DNA of 64,000 bases, from contig QRDG01000140.1 of assembly GCA_012064385.1 (NCBI GenBank), positions 62,001 through 126,000 on the forward strand. The letters run 5' to 3'. The translations under genes were made by a program, and so were the position numbers. The notes beneath the pieces are model-generated. The model had not been told where the DNA came from, made no database searches, and saw nothing but the letters and a program-made list of their open reading frames with translations. The stretch is from Puccinellia tenuiflora. Lineage: Eukaryota; Streptophyta; Magnoliopsida; Poales; Poaceae. Of the stretch, positions 1-10,774 are shown piece by piece. How positions within the stretch are numbered: the stretch's first letter is position 1; every line of letters begins with the position of its first letter.

Positions 1-917
1 AATAGCCCGGGCACGATCATCTTCGGCGTTCTTGGCGGCCACCTTGAATGCCGCCATTTCTTGCATAACCTCATTGGATGACATGAGATGGTAGTTGTGT
101 CTTCCTTGGAGACTCTTCAAGTCGGTGGGCTCAAAGGGCATGAGAGCACTCACATATTTTATCTTGATCCAAGCATCATCCACATAGGTGTCTCCAAGAG
201 CTCTAAATTCGGTGGCAATGGTCTTGAGTCTTTGAAACATGTCTTCATGGTCTTCACCTTCCACCATGAAAAATCCCTCGACTTGGCTGCTCAAGGCTTC
301 AAATCTATTTCTCTTCATACTCCCATTGCCGACAAACACCTCGGAGAGTGCATCCCAAGCTTCTTTGGCGGTGTTGAGATGTTGAATGTGGGCCATGTCC
401 TTTTCCCCCACGACGGTTTGGATCATGTTGAGGGCCAAGTCATTGAGTTGACAATCCACAACCTGTCTTATTGTCATGTTGTTTGGGTCAACGGCTTTGA
501 ACCCAACCTCAATGATTCTCCATAGCTCGATCGAGGCACTCTTGAAAATTGCCAATTAGAAAAACGAGAGGAAATAAGCTTAGGTGGATCACCCCTATTG
601 TTTATATGAGGATGAGGGATAGGTGGGTCGGGGGAGTAAATAAACGGAACCGCATGGTGCTCCTCCTTCCCACCATCAATTTTAGGTGGGGGGTCTTTAA
701 TGGGTTGTTCGCCCTCCCCACTATGCGCGGCGAAAGCATTAACCTCAAGGGATGGAGATGTGAGGGGCGTACTACCATTAAAGAGTTGCGCCATCATGTC
801 ACGCAATTCCATAAGTTGGGCATTCATGGATGAAGTCAAAGAAGTTTCCAACTCCTTGAGATCATCCATGGAGACCGGGGTAGTATCGCCACTCGTATTC
901 CCATCCTCTTTACCCAT
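1..917 (-). pseudogene. gag of Copia element A (UBN2-type), frameshifted and truncated
   Basis: The frame opens at the ATG at 917-915 with an acidic, Met/Leu-rich N-terminus (about 147 residues to a stop at 474). The true continuation is in another frame from about position 545. There, a long minus-strand stretch reads as a Copia gag core of the UBN2 type, with blocks such as LWRIIEVGFKAV, LNTAKEAWDALSEVF and DMFQRLKTIATEFRAL, in the order expected for this family. The frame change near 545 means gag is broken in this copy, unless the base call is wrong. The protein continues off the window's left edge, so the zinc knuckle and pol are not visible. The plus-strand ORF at 88-525 is a shadow. 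Confidence 0.8.
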
Positions 918-953
918 ACTCTCTTAGGCGGTGAAGCCTAAATAAAGAGCCAA

Positions 954-966
954 GGCTCTGATACCA
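954..966 (-). other. Primer-binding site of Copia element A (initiator Met tRNA)
   Basis: The minus strand reads TGGTATCAGAGCC, complementary to the 3' end of plant initiator methionine tRNA. It starts two bases inside the LTR end. This is the usual Copia primer site, and it fixes the orientation of the element. Confidence 0.9.
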
Positions 967-968
967 AT

Positions 969-2218
969 TGAAAGGATCGTATGGGCACCTAGAGGGGGGG
1001 TGAATAGGTGCTACACCAAATTTTAATTCTTTTTCAATTTAGGCTTGACACAAAAGGTAAATTCTCTAGATATGCAACTACGCTGAATTTACCTATATGA
1101 CAAGATAGCACCTAACACAAGGCAATTATCACGATACAAGTAAAAGCAACTAAGGGATAAAGATAACCGAAAGTAGAAGCATGCGGAGGCAAGGATGTAT
1201 TCCCGAGTTCCTCCTTGTTAAGTGAGTACGTCTCGTTGGAGGGGTGTGAGCTCGCCACCAGAAGCCTACTAAACGCCACAAAGGCCTCACCCTATTCTCC
1301 GATGAACCTCGCCACAAAGGCTCGGTCCACCTTCCACTATCGGAGTCCTTCAAGGCGGAATCCAGAGCCATTACAAAGTTCCTGGGGCACACACCCACAA
1401 CTTAATTGGGGGCTCCCAAATCAACAAATCTGTCACAATACAACAAGTAGTAAGCAAATGAATCTAGGAAGACACAAGCAAACCCTAGAAACGAAATCCC
1501 TCAAGTGAATGAGGGGGAAATGAAGAACGGCTTGGTGAAGATGTAGATCTGGGCCTTCTCCTTCAATCCTCCAAAGATCAACGAGTTTGGGTGGAGGAAT
1601 TGGGAGATCTAGCTGATTTGAGCTCTGAGAAATTAGGGTTCATAAATGTTGGTCGAGCTGCCCCTTCCAAGGTAGGTGAAGGGTATTTATACCCTTCACC
1701 AAAATCTATCCGTTGGACACTAAGTAGGCCGGAGACTCCGGGGTAAGTGGGCCGGAGACTCCGGTGCAAACCGGAGACTCCATCCAACTCTGGAAACTTT
1801 GAGTCGCCAGGCCAGACCAGAGATTCCGGGGTCCAGAGGCCGGAGACGCCGGCCTTTCAGGAAACTCCGGGCACCCTCCGGGGAATCTCCGGACAGGAGT
1901 CTAGTAGCGCACCACACTTGAGTCTTGACGGGCTCGATGCAGATAGGGCGGAGACTCCGGTGTCCTGGGGCCGGAGACTCCGGTCTTCCGGAGACTCTGT
2001 GTACAATCCGGGGAACCTCCGGTGAGAGTCCAGAGCCACACCACACTTTGGCAAAGGCAGAGGAAAATCCTGGGGCCGGAGACTCCGGCCTTGAAATCCC
2101 TGCAACAAAGAAACTTTGCCCTTTTCTTCCTTTTTGGTGGCAGATGCACATGGGAATAAATATGTCTATAAACCTGCATCACTTAGCATCATATTAAATA
2201 ATCACTAGTGTTGTTAAC
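969..2218 (-). repeat. 5' LTR of Copia element A (main block)
   Basis: This is the main block of the LTR; its first 41 bases (minus-strand sense) are at 9558-9598 beyond the nested element. On the minus strand the LTR ends with CA at 969-970, two bases before the primer-binding site. A TATA-like stretch lies near 1683-1692, and an array of CCGG-rich motifs lies upstream of it at 1728-2090. Short ORFs read through this LTR in several frames have no recognisable protein and were left out. Confidence 0.82.
1728..2090. repeat. Array of CCGG-N5-CCGG motifs in the LTR of element A
   Basis: Near-palindromic 13-mers of the form CCGGAGACTCCGG occur exactly at about 1729, 1752, 1971 and 2076. Several one- or two-base variants lie between them (about 1771, 1838, 1949). 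The array sits upstream of the LTR's TATA-like box, in the U3 part. It is unit-rich rather than a simple tandem repeat, because spacing is irregular. Confidence 0.8.
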
Positions 2219-2741
2219 TGCTGCTGTATTAAAATAAATTGGGTGGTGCCCCAAGCGAAGGCGGAATTGCAGCTACTGCCATGGACCCATAGTCCAAGGT
2301 GAGACTACTCACAAATCATCCCGGAGGAAGGCATGGCGATGAAGAGCCCTCCGGGATCGATCTCCCCTCCAGCAGAGTGCCGGCATCGGAGGGGGCCGAG
2401 GGGGTGCCCCAGGAGCAGGGGCGGGCCCCACCCGCGGGTCCTAGGGGGGCCGCTGCAGGAGGCCGCCTGCGCCCTGCCCTCAGGCTCCCCTTTGGTCTTC
2501 TGGTGTCTTTCATCGAGTAAAAATTCTCCGTAAATTTTCGTCCAATTCCGAGAATATTTCCAGAAGTAAATTTTCTGAAATACAAAAACAGCAAAAACAG
2601 GGAACTGGCACTTGGCATCTTGTCAATAGGTCAGTCCGACAAAATGCATAAAAATGATATAAATGACAGTAAAAACATGTGACAATATCACAAAACTAGC
2701 ACGAATCACTCAAAAATTATAGATACGTTTGAGACGTATCA
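2219..2741 (-). repeat. 3' LTR of the Athila-lineage element, internally deleted
   Basis: The two ends match the 1.6-kb right LTR, but two internal segments are missing. About 0.96 kb is lost after the block at 2219-2271, and roughly 0.13 kb near 2384. A shorter gap of a few bases lies near 2470. Only 523 bp remain. Because both LTRs are made identical at insertion, these are later deletions in this copy. Confidence 0.88.
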
Positions 2742-2756
2742 GCATCCCCAAGCTTA
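2742..2756 (-). other. Polypurine tract of the Athila-lineage element
   Basis: On the minus strand the bases just before the 3' LTR read AAGCTTGGGGATGC, a purine-rich run directly abutting the LTR's TG. This is the normal position and form of a plus-strand primer in Triticeae Gypsy elements. Confidence 0.75.
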
Positions 2757-5617
2757 ACTCCTACTCGTTCTCGAGTAGGTAAGTGATAACAAATAATTTT
2801 TTATGAGACATGCAACCAACACAATCTTGATCAAGATAGTAATGCAAAGCACATGAAGTGATTAAGGTGATCCAAAACAATTGTCTATAGTTGACATTAA
2901 GCAAACAATGATTAACAAACGCTAGCTAACAAATGCTAGAAACTTTTCATGAATAAGTGCGTTGGAGACATGGAACCATACATAAGGTTTGGAAAGAAGA
3001 ATTGTGAATTATGTCTCCAATGTCAATTATCAATCATTCTTCAAAGCATCTAATTAGTCATTCATGAAAATAGCCAAGCTCAAGTCAGGTGTCCTAATCC
3101 ATCTACTTCACAAATCAACCCTTTTGAAGTCTACTCAACTAGTGCAAGTAAGAAGTGGCTTTGGCACCAGGATGTTATGGCAAAGAGAACAATGATGGAG
3201 GTTTCGAAGGTCAAAAAGAAAGGCTCAAACAGTGGAGAAAGTAACCACAAGACAGAAGGAAGTCCCATAGTTGACACTGTATGAGGAGTAGTGATTGCCA
3301 TGCAACGGATGCACATAGAGCTATAAGTGTATGAAAGCTCTCCAATGGAACTAGTGGGGGTGCATCCAACTTGCTTGCTCATGAAGACCTAGAGCTCACT
3401 TGAGGAGGCTCGTCCTTGGAATGTACAAGCCAAGTTCTATAACGTTAATTCCCCACATAGTTATACAAATGAAACATGAAAACTCTCTATAATGAAATGT
3501 AGGTGCTAACTAGCACAAGTGTGGAATAAAGGATAGTAGTGCTGCCCCCTCTCTCTTTTATATTTCTCTTCTCTTTTTTTTTTATTGTGGCCTCCGTGGC
3601 TCTTTTAAATTTTCTCTCATTGGTCTCTTTTGGACTCTTTTATGTGGCCACTTTGGACTCTTTTCAATATGCTCACAGGTAGGGGCAACACTTTTTTTTA
3701 CAAGATGATCATCACACTTTTGGTACTCATAACTCATAAGACTAATACATGATGTATAAAAGAAGATATGCATGATCGAGCGTAGTGTGGAAAAAATGTA
3801 GAACATGTGGCAAGCCACGCTGCACACTAACTCAATGATCAAGCAAACTATATGATAATGAAGAAAGACATCAAGTCATGTAATGTAATGATGGATGTTG
3901 CATGGCAATGTATCTCGGAACGGCTATGGAAATGCCGTGATAGGTAGGTATGGTGGCTGTTTTGAGGAAGATAGTTGGCTTATGTGTAGGAGAACAGGAT
4001 GAAGTTCTCCCACGGAGTTGGATGTGCACGCGAAGTATGCACCAATCTCAATGTGAGAGAGGGCATTGCGCAACACCGAAGAGGCTAGCAAAATATGGAA
4101 GTGGAAGTGCCAAAAACCAAAACTCAACAATGCATTTCATATATTGCAAACAACTAGCAGTTTCAATGTTTCACAAATGGTTAGAGACACCCCTAGAGGG
4201 ATCGTGGCGGCGACACAAGTGCCCCGTTGGCTTACCCGACCGTTGCAGTAACTACCCACTAGGAACTTATTTTCAACTTAGTAGAATTCATGACACATTA
4301 GCATTGTTGACTTAGGTTGTTTTAGTTCAGAAAAGTACGGATCCACGCTTTAATAACACCTCTCCACTAATCAGCTCTAACACCATTAACCAACACATTT
4401 TAACCATTAGTTATTTTAGTGCCTCAAAACAATTGAAGGGTATCAAATTATCCACATTGTGATCTACAAGACTATGCAGGTTTTTCACTTCATACCACTG
4501 CCACATGCATAGCATTTTTCCGATCTAACACATTAACCAAGCAACCAAAACAACTCTCCAACAAATATAAGTGAAGAACAAGAGAGTTTAACTTAACAAC
4601 TAGCAGCTCTAAACAAGATAAAAGCTAAAAGCGAGAGCTTACTAGAAAACAGATAATAGCTAAGAATACTCAAAAAGATATAAGCGAAGCAAAGGAGTAT
4701 TCAAACGAAAAAGCGGAGCGTGTCTCTCTCCCACACAAATAAAGCTAGGATCCAACAAAGATATGACCAGCAAACAAACAAACAAAACTGAAAGTAAAAA
4801 GATGCTCCAAGCATAGCACATAATATGTAAAGTGATAAAAACGAAGTTCAACGAAGACGGCCTTATGATAGTCGATGAAGATGAGGGGATGCCTTGGGCA
4901 TCCCCAAGCTTTGACTCTTGATAGTTCTTGATATTCAGAGGGGGTGCCATGGGGGCATCCCCAAGCTTGAGCTCAGATCCATCCTCGATTTCTTCATATT
5001 CCTCTCCTTTGGAACTTAAAAACTCCGTTCACACAAAACTTCTCATAATTTGATTAGAGGGTTAGTGCTCATAAATTAAAATGCACATGTGTTCAACTCA
5101 TGAAAAATTGCAAACCAACTTCATTAAACATTAGCTACTGTTTACTAAGCCTCAATGTGGCACTCTACCCCTAGAGTATCACATATGACGATAGTAAAGA
5201 GACAAATGCAAAATAAAAGCAGAATCTGTCAAAATCTGAACAGTCTGTAAAGATTGAATTTTTCGAGGAACTTCTGCATCTCAAATAAAAAACTTAAAAC
5301 TAACTAAAGATAGATAAAATCATCAGGATTTCTGTAAAAAATTACCATAAAAATATAAAATTCTGGAGATTTTAGGATTTTCGTGCAACAGGCGCATAGA
5401 ATCTATTTTTGGACAGCAACACAATACCTCGCACTTTCAATGCATTAGAGGCTAAACTTGGCACAAAAAACCAAAAGAAAAAGATACAATGAATTTGCTA
5501 CAGAGGTAATAACTTCATGACTCAAGAAAATCAAAAAGAAAAATGAAAATAAGAGATGGGTTGCCTCCCAACAAGCGCTTTTCTTTAACGCCTTTTAGCT
5601 AGGCGCAATGCCAAATA
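2757..5617. other. Non-coding internal region of the Athila-lineage element
   Basis: This AT-rich stretch occupies the place of pol. I found no reverse transcriptase, RNase H or integrase motif on either strand. Short ORFs in it (for example 3131-3382, 3582-3842, 3950-4315, 4660-4950) have no recognisable features. It ends next to the polypurine tract. Confidence 0.7.
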
Positions 5618-7750
5618 TCAAGTTTTTTCGGAGGCCTTTGCAGCATCAAGAGCACAGCTTGACCTTATGATTGATTCAAAAGGAAACTTATTTCTCTTTC
5701 TAGGGAAGTGTTCCATCCCTTTTTTAAGGGGGAACTGAAACCTTATATTTCCCTCTTTCATATCAATAATAGCACCAACAGTTCTCAAAAACGGTCTTCC
5801 CAAAATAATAGGACAAGAAGCATTGCACTCAATATCCATAACAATAAAATCAACGGGAACATAATTATCATTAACAAAAATAAGGACATCATCAACTCTA
5901 CCCAAAGGTTTCTTTTCAGAATAATCAGCAAGATGAACATTTAAATAACACTCTTCCAAAGGATTTAAATCAAGCATATTATAGAAACTCTTAGGCATAA
6001 CAGAAACACTTGCACCAAGATCACATAAAGCATTGCAATCAAAGTCATTTATTTTCATCTTAATAGTGGGTTCCCAACCATCTTCTAACTTCCTAGGGAT
6101 AGAGGTTTCAAGCTTTAGTTTTTCTTCCCTGGCCTTGATAAGAGCATCGGTAATGTGTTTGGTAAAGGCAAGATTTATTTTACTAGCATCCGGTGTCTTA
6201 GCAAGTTTTTGTAGGAACTTAATGACTTTAGTAAGATTGCAATTATCAAAATCAATTTCATCATCTTTAAATAAACTAGGAGGATCCTCTTTAGTGGTTT
6301 GGATAGTACAAACTTTAACAGTTTTCCTATTTATTTCAGCAATTCTAGCTTCTTCAGCCTCTCTAGCCCACCTAGCTTTCAAGAGAGCCATCATATTTTG
6401 ATTTTCATTAATTTTAAGAGAGATAGCATTTAAATATTCAGTATGTTTGTCTTGATTTGGAGTGGTTATAATTTTCAAAATTTCAACATCATGAGCAAGA
6501 ACGTCTACTTTAGAGACTAGACTATCCAGTTTTTCCAACTTCTCTTCAATAGTTTTGTTAAAAGCTTTTTGCGAAGTGATAAATTCTTTTAAAACATTTT
6601 CAAGATCAGAGGACACATTCTTATTAGGATTATAAGAATTACCATAGGAATTACCATAAAAGTTTCCATTATTGGGAGGATAAGGCTTATAGTTGTTACC
6701 AGGGACGGAGCCGGGAAAATTATACAGAGGGGGCCAAATGAACATGAAGAAGCTTGGAGGGGGCCATTAAGGTTAATCTACAGCTGAACTTCACATAATT
6801 TGGATAGTTTCCTCACAAAAAAATTTAGCATGGGGGGAGCCGTGGCCCCAGCTCGCCCCCTGCTAGCTCCGTCCCTGGTTGTTACTACCAAAATTATTTC
6901 GATAAGCATTATTGTTGAAGTTGTTTCTATTAAGAAAATTAACATCAACTTGATCCTTTTCTTGGGAAATTAATGAAGCAAGTGGAACATTATTAGGATC
7001 AATATTGGACTAATTGGTAGCAAGCATAGACATAATCATATCAACCTTATCACTCAAAGAGGAGATTTCCTCAACAGAATTTACCTTCTTACCACTTGGA
7101 GCTCGTTCGGTGTGCCATTGTGAATAATTTGTCATCATCACATCCAAGAGTTTATTTGCTGCACCTAATGTTGTGGACATGAAGGTGCCTCCCACGGCCG
7201 AGTCCAAAAGGTTCCTTGAAGAAAAATTCAAACCTGCATAAAAGGTTTGGATAATCATCCACATAGTTAATCCATACGTGGGACAATTCTTAACCATAGA
7301 TTTCATTCTTTCCCAACCTTGAGCAACATTTTCATTATCAAATTGTCTAAAGTTCATAATGTTACTCCTTAGTTGTATGATTTTAGTAGGTGGATAATAT
7401 TTTCCAATAAAAGCATCTTTGCATTTCATCCAAGAATCAATGCTATTTTTAGGCAAAGATAATAACCATTCTTTTGCTCTCCCTCTCAAAGAGAAAGGGA
7501 AAAGTTTCAGTTTTATGATGTCACTTTCTACCTCTTTATACTTTTGCATATCACATAACTCAACAAAGTTATTTAAATGAGAGGCGGCATCATCAGTACT
7601 AGCACCAGAAAATTGCTCTTTCATAACAAGATTTAGCAAGGCAGGTTTAATTTCATAAGATTCCGCTTTAGTAGCGGGTGGAGCAATTGGAGAGAATATG
7701 AAATCATTGTTATTAGTGCTAGTAAAGTCACACAACTTGGTGTTTTCAGT
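5618..7750 (-). pseudogene. gag-protease of the Athila-lineage element, broken by a stop and a MITE
   Basis: The gag core (about 7650 down to 7100) has the Athila-type Retrotrans_gag pattern, with blocks LKLFPFSLRGRAKEWLLSLP, AFIGKYYPPTK and FYAGLN. An in-frame TAG at 7012-7010 ends this part, although the same frame continues coherently after it with an Asn-rich segment. A 178-bp MITE then interrupts the frame at 6877-6700. The downstream part holds a coiled-coil-like stretch and an aspartic protease domain with DLGASVSVMP (DLGAS codons at 6021-6007) and the later IILGRPFL motif. It ends at 5618. No clear initiator ATG is visible: the frame stays open into the leader, so the start near 7750 is nominal. 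Confidence 0.8.
6700..6877. mobile_element. hAT-type MITE, 178 bp, inserted in retrotransposon gag
   Basis: Termini are inverted repeats starting CAGGGACGGAGC at the left and ending in CTCCGTCCCTG at the right. An 8-bp direct repeat GTTGTTAC flanks it (6692-6699 and 6878-6885). A CAGGG terminus plus an 8-bp duplication with T at position 2 and A at position 7 is the hAT signature. There is no coding capacity, so it is a non-autonomous derivative. It is younger than the Athila-lineage element it sits in. Confidence 0.88.
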
Positions 7751-7924
7751 ATAAGAAATAACGATAAGACAAAATAACAAGACAAGAATAAAGACTACAC
7801 TAATTTTTTTGGGTTTTAAAATTTTGAAACAGGAAAATAAACTAAATGAGATATAAAGCAAGCAAGAAAAAAAACAAAGTAAAGATATTGAGATTATGAG
7901 ACTCCCCTTTCTGTAGCTCCAAAG

Positions 7925-7942
7925 TCCCCGGCAACGGCGCCA
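7925..7942 (-). other. Primer-binding site of the Athila-lineage element (Asp tRNA)
   Basis: The minus strand reads TGGCGCCGTTGCCGGGGA, complementary to the 3' end of plant aspartate tRNA. It lies about ten bases inside the 5' LTR end at 7953. An Asp primer is characteristic of Athila-type Gypsy elements. Confidence 0.88.
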
Positions 7943-7952
7943 GAAAAGAGCT

Positions 7953-9552
7953 TGCTGCTGTATTAAAATAAGTTGGGTGGTGCCCCAAGCGAAGGCGGAA
8001 TTGCATCTAGTAGCAGTTTTCCCTCGTTTAACGAACCGAGGTTTATCGAACCGGTAGGACTTTGAAATCAACAACGAGGTGAATGTTGAAGATCTCTGGC
8101 GCTTGACTTCAACAGACGTGGACCTGCACACACTCAACCAAAATACTTTGCCCCCAACGGCGGAAAGGTTGTCAATCTTTTCGGTCTCGCAGAAAACAAA
8201 GCGGTTAATTGTATGATGAAATAGATAAAATATGAAAAGTGACCAGAGGAATAATGATAATTAAAAGCAAGTAAATGAGGTTGTAAACAATGTAACAAGA
8301 TGGACCGGGGGCCATGGCTTCACTAGTGGAGTCTCTCAAGTAAATAAAATATGCATGTGATGGGTGAACGAATTACAGCTAGGCAATTGACAAGATCATG
8401 ACACAAACCAATTTAGCTATGACAAAAAGGACATGATAATATTTATGGAGGCATCACGACAAGGAACAAAGACCGTTGAGTCCAACTGTGTATTTGTCTA
8501 AAAAGTCCACCGTGGGATCGCTATCCAGCCTGTCACCCAACGGTATTAAGTTGCAAGCAACAGACAATTGCATTAAGTAAAGTGCATGAAGTAAGCAATA
8601 CTAATATCAAAATAGACATTAACACCGCTGTTTTACCCTTAGTAGCAACAGCACACCCTCGCCCTTAGACGTTTCTGTCACTCGTGACCAGAAACAAAAG
8701 GGGGCATGAACCCACTATATAGCATAATACCCTCTCTTGGAGATACACATAATCACTTGGCCAAAGTAACTATGCACATCGGAGAGCATGCAAGAACATA
8801 AATTACTCATATAAGAATCATGCACAATCTAAACATAACTTCATAATCCATTGGATCCCAGCAAACACATCACATAGCATTACAATAATCGATCTTGATC
8901 ATGTTAGGCAGCTCACAAGATCATAAGACATGAAGCACAAGAGAGAGAGACTACCAACTAGCTACTGCCATGGACCCGTAGTCCAAGGTGAGACTACTCA
9001 CAAATCATCCCGGAGGAAGGCATGGCGATGAAGAGCCCTCCGGGATCGATCTCCCCTCCGGAAGAGTGCCGGGATCAGCTTCAGATTGGACCCCGAACTA
9101 GGGTTTTCGGTGACGGCGCGTCGGGGTCGAGTTTCCGGAAAACAATGGCCGCCTCGATGTTTTTAGGTTTTTAGGGATTTCAAAGGCGTCGGAGGGGGCC
9201 GAGGGGGTGCCCCAGGAGTAGGGGCGGGCCCCACCCACGGGTCCTAGGGGGGTCGCGACAGGAGCCCGCCTGCGCCCTGTGGGTGGCCCCTCAGGCTCCC
9301 CTTTGGTCTTCTGGTGTCTTTCGTCGAGTAAAAATTCTCCGTAAATTTTCGTCCAATTCCGAGAATATTTCCAGAAGTAAATTTTCTGAAATACAAAAAC
9401 AGCAAAAACAGGGAACTGGCACTTGGCATCTTGTCAATAGGTCAGTCCGACAAAATGCAAAAAAATGATATAAATGACAGTAAAAACATGTGACAATATC
9501 ACAAAACTAGCATGGATCACTCAAAAATTATAGATACGTTTGAGACGTATCA
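7953..9552 (-). repeat. 5' LTR of the Athila-lineage element, full length (1.6 kb)
   Basis: It begins (minus sense) TGATACGTCTC at 9552 and ends CA at 7953. It shares its ends and several internal blocks with the shortened LTR at 2219-2741, including the segments around 8960-9070 and 9188-9552. The first bases of the long ORF ending at 7010 run into this LTR, but they are not coding. Confidence 0.88.
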
Positions 9553-9598
9553 TTAACTAACACACAAAACCAACTAGGGTTTAGGAAATGCTCTTTCA

Positions 9599-9799
9599 AC
9601 GACTCCACGACCTTGAGGTCGGCGTCGTACGTCTCCATCAACAACGTTCTAGGAACGTAACGCTTTCGGTCTTCAAGAGGTACGAACACCGGAGCCCTCC
9701 GTTACTTTATGTCTACAAAGTAATAGATGTTGGCTAGTTTATCATTCGCGTTGTTAGGAAATTTTTTTTTTTTCTGCACACGAACCCCTTCATTTCGTG
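9599..9799. other. Unassigned 200 bp with a poly-T run
   Basis: This is flanking DNA just outside element A's LTR. It contains a T run at about 9761-9773 immediately before the LINE fragment. I recognise no gene or repeat family in it. Confidence 0.4.
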
Positions 9800-10774
9800 C
9801 GGTTAAACTTGATATGCACAAAGCCTATGACCGGGTATGGTGGAGTTTCTTGGAGAAAATTATGCTGAATATGGGGTTTGATCAACGATGGGGAAGCTCA
9901 TCATGACTTTTTTTACTATGGTTTTTTACCGCGTTCGGATAAATTCTTATGAGAGTGATATTTTAAACCATTTTAGGGGCTTTGTTAGGGACACCTCCTA
10001 TCTTTGTACCTTTTATTTTATGTGTAGAAGGGTTAATCAGTTTATTATCTCGAGCCGGATCATGGGAGGAGTGCGAGTTCAAGTATGTCGTACCCCAACA
10101 ATCTCCAATTTATTGTTTGTTGATGATTCACTCGCCTTAATGCAAACCGATGCAGCGAATGAGGGATGCCTCAAGCATATTTTGGACGATTATTGTCAGC
10201 TTATGGTCAGTTGGTTAGTGATGCCAAATCTAGTATCTTCTTTAGCAAAACACATCAACTGAAGAGAGGGAGAATATATGCAATATTCGTGATATCATGA
10301 CTGAAGCATTGACAAAGAAAAAATTGGGTCGATCCGCAATTGTGGGAGCTGACCGTACTAATTGATTCCAATTTCAGGTGGACCGAATGTTACTCGCGTG
10401 ATGAGTTTCCTATACATTCATTGTTTCAATCTAACCTTGTTAACGAAAAAATTGTGGAGATCATATGAAGGACCCGATTCTCTTTGTGCAAATTTTCTTT
10501 GTGCGAAGTATTTCCCTTGAGGAGACTTACTAAATGTGGAGATGAAACAACGCGGTTCCTTTACTCAACACGTCATATGGTCAGGAATACAAACTTTGAA
10601 AAAGGTCATACATTGTGTATTGGCCAAGGAAATTATATCAATATATGGGAAAATGAGTAGATTCCTAGCCGTTCTTCACGGTGATTACAAGAAGGTGCAA
10701 GATCTAATTACAAGGGGCAACGATCTGCTTAATACCATTAATATTGTATGGGATGAAGACCTAGCGAAAGAGCA
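9800..10774 (+). pseudogene. LINE (L1-type) reverse transcriptase relic
   Basis: Plus-strand translation gives degenerate but ordered L1-clade RT blocks. LDMHKAYDRVWWSFL (about 9809) matches the usual KLDMSKAYDRVEW block. A decayed RGxRQGDPLSPYLF block follows near 9980. The catalytic block reads LLFVDDSLALM (about 10114-10146), with FVDD in place of FADD. Near 10520-10620 a second block resembles the region C-terminal to plant LINE RT. Frames change several times. The 5' end and endonuclease are missing, and the 3' end stops where the next LTR-like sequence begins. The fragment is inactive. Confidence 0.75.

Larger units (their letters stand above)
2219..9552 (-). mobile_element. Complete non-autonomous Athila-lineage Gypsy element (Sabrina-like)
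   Basis: A perfect 5-bp target duplication TTAAC flanks it (2214-2218 and 9553-9557). Termini are TG at 2219 and CA at 9552. Right LTR 7953-9552, left LTR 2219-2741, an Asp-tRNA primer-binding site and a polypurine tract are all present. Internal coding is limited to gag and a DLGAS-type protease on the minus strand. The 2.9 kb between protease and 3' LTR, where RT, RNase H and integrase should be, has no such domains. That makes the element non-autonomous. The gag type, Asp primer and LTR start (minus strand TGATACGTCTC) resemble the Triticeae Sabrina group; the family name is from memory. Confidence 0.9.
1..9598 (-). mobile_element. Copia-superfamily LTR retrotransposon A, 5' part, cut by window start
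   Basis: The minus strand carries, in element order, a 5' LTR (9598 down to 969, interrupted), an initiator-Met primer-binding site next to it, and a gag reading frame that runs off the left end of the window. The LTR termini are TG at 9598 and CA at 969, with a longer inverted TTGAAAG/CTTTCAA match. The Athila-lineage element at 2219-9552 is inserted inside this LTR. Removing it and one copy of the TTAAC duplication gives an LTR of about 1.29 kb. Pol and the 3' LTR would lie to the left, outside the window. Only one flank is visible, so A's own target duplication cannot be tested. Confidence 0.85.
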
